Under the pieces are notes generated by a model, which was given only the letters and a program-made list of their open reading frames with translations, had not been told where the DNA came from and ran no database searches. The position numbers and the translations under genes are program-made. A DNA stretch of 64,000 bases from Chitinophagaceae bacterium (GTDB taxonomy: Bacteria > Bacteroidota > Bacteroidia > Chitinophagales > Chitinophagaceae), in assembly GCA_016721085.1 (NCBI GenBank), contig JADKJI010000026.1, positions 1-64,000 on the forward strand. Reading direction: 5' to 3'. This document shows, one piece after another, positions 63,905 through 64,000 of the stretch (position 1 is the first letter of the stretch; each line of letters opens with the position of its first letter).

Positions 63905-64000
63905 ATGGAAGTAGTCAAAAATTACACGGATTCAGAACTGCTGGAGGCCCTTCGTTCGGGCAGGGGGATGAATCCTGTCCTTAAGTTCTTATACAGACAG
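63905..64000 (+). CDS. RNA polymerase sigma factor, ECF-type (N-terminal part, cut by window end)
   Basis: 32 codons from the ATG at 63905: the translation runs from MEVVKNYTDSELLEALRSGR to NPVLKFLYRQ. The opening SDxELLxALRxG followed by a short link and a helix with LYRQ is a common start of Bacteroidota ECF/sigma-70 family proteins. The rest lies outside the window, so the class is a guess from the first turn of region 2. Confidence 0.55.
   Translation, partial: MEVVKNYTDSELLEALRSGRGMNPVLKFLYRQ

Overview
The window looks like a chromosomal segment of a Bacteroidota bacterium, most likely of the family Chitinophagaceae. The basis is a SusC/SusD pair, a TTTG-N19-TATCTTTG promoter in front of a tRNA gene, an sdhC-sdhA-sdhB order with a single cytochrome b subunit, FG-GAP/VCBS lipoproteins, DUF5107-TPR proteins, and many Bacteroidota-type outer-membrane proteins. 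Placement is by gene content only; no search was run.

Layout. 1-1.1 kb: remnant of a low-GC gene beside tRNA-Val. 1.2-6.8 kb: clpS, a glycosyltransferase-HAD fusion (frameshifted), a ModF-like double ABC ATPase, a YdeI/OmdA protein, a DsrE-like exported protein and an array of two-hairpin repeats. 6.9-12.3 kb: topoisomerase IV genes parE (internally deleted) and parC around a DUF1835 gene. 12.3-19 kb: a beta-mannan locus with an AraC regulator, GH26 mannanase, Na+/sugar symporter, GH130 phosphorylase and AGE-family 2-epimerase. Together these give the route mannan -> mannobiose -> mannosyl-glucose -> mannose-1-phosphate + glucose. 19-28 kb: housekeeping genes (smpB, accD, sdhCAB) with small exported or membrane proteins. 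28-39.4 kb: S9 oligopeptidase, ABC-F ATPase, outer-membrane proteins, a coiled-coil membrane protein and holA.

39.9-60.6 kb is the most interesting part. It holds a SusC/SusD pair, an FG-GAP/ASPIC lipoprotein, two cytoplasmic NAD(P) dehydrogenases, a CBM9-like protein, three consecutive large exported proteins that each carry what looks like a mutarotase-like beta-sandwich start, a ThuA protein and a BNR beta-propeller protein. No classical glycosidase or lyase is recognisable, so it is a candidate undescribed glycan or sugar-acid utilisation locus. Two strictly periodic palindrome arrays (15-bp and 19-bp period) bracket its second half. 60.8-64 kb: a B12-binding radical SAM protein, two long perfect palindromes, tRNA-Leu, hscB and the start of an ECF sigma factor.

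Two themes cross the window. First, intergenic spaces are filled with a few families of short repeats and hairpins. Second, single-base lesions interrupt otherwise well-preserved genes (GT-HAD, symporter, epimerase, sdhB, S9 peptidase, BNR, radical SAM), and parE has a deletion. This density in essential genes points to assembly or sequencing error more than to decay, whereas the remnants at 1-823 and 26170-26438 carry several lesions each and look like true pseudogenes.
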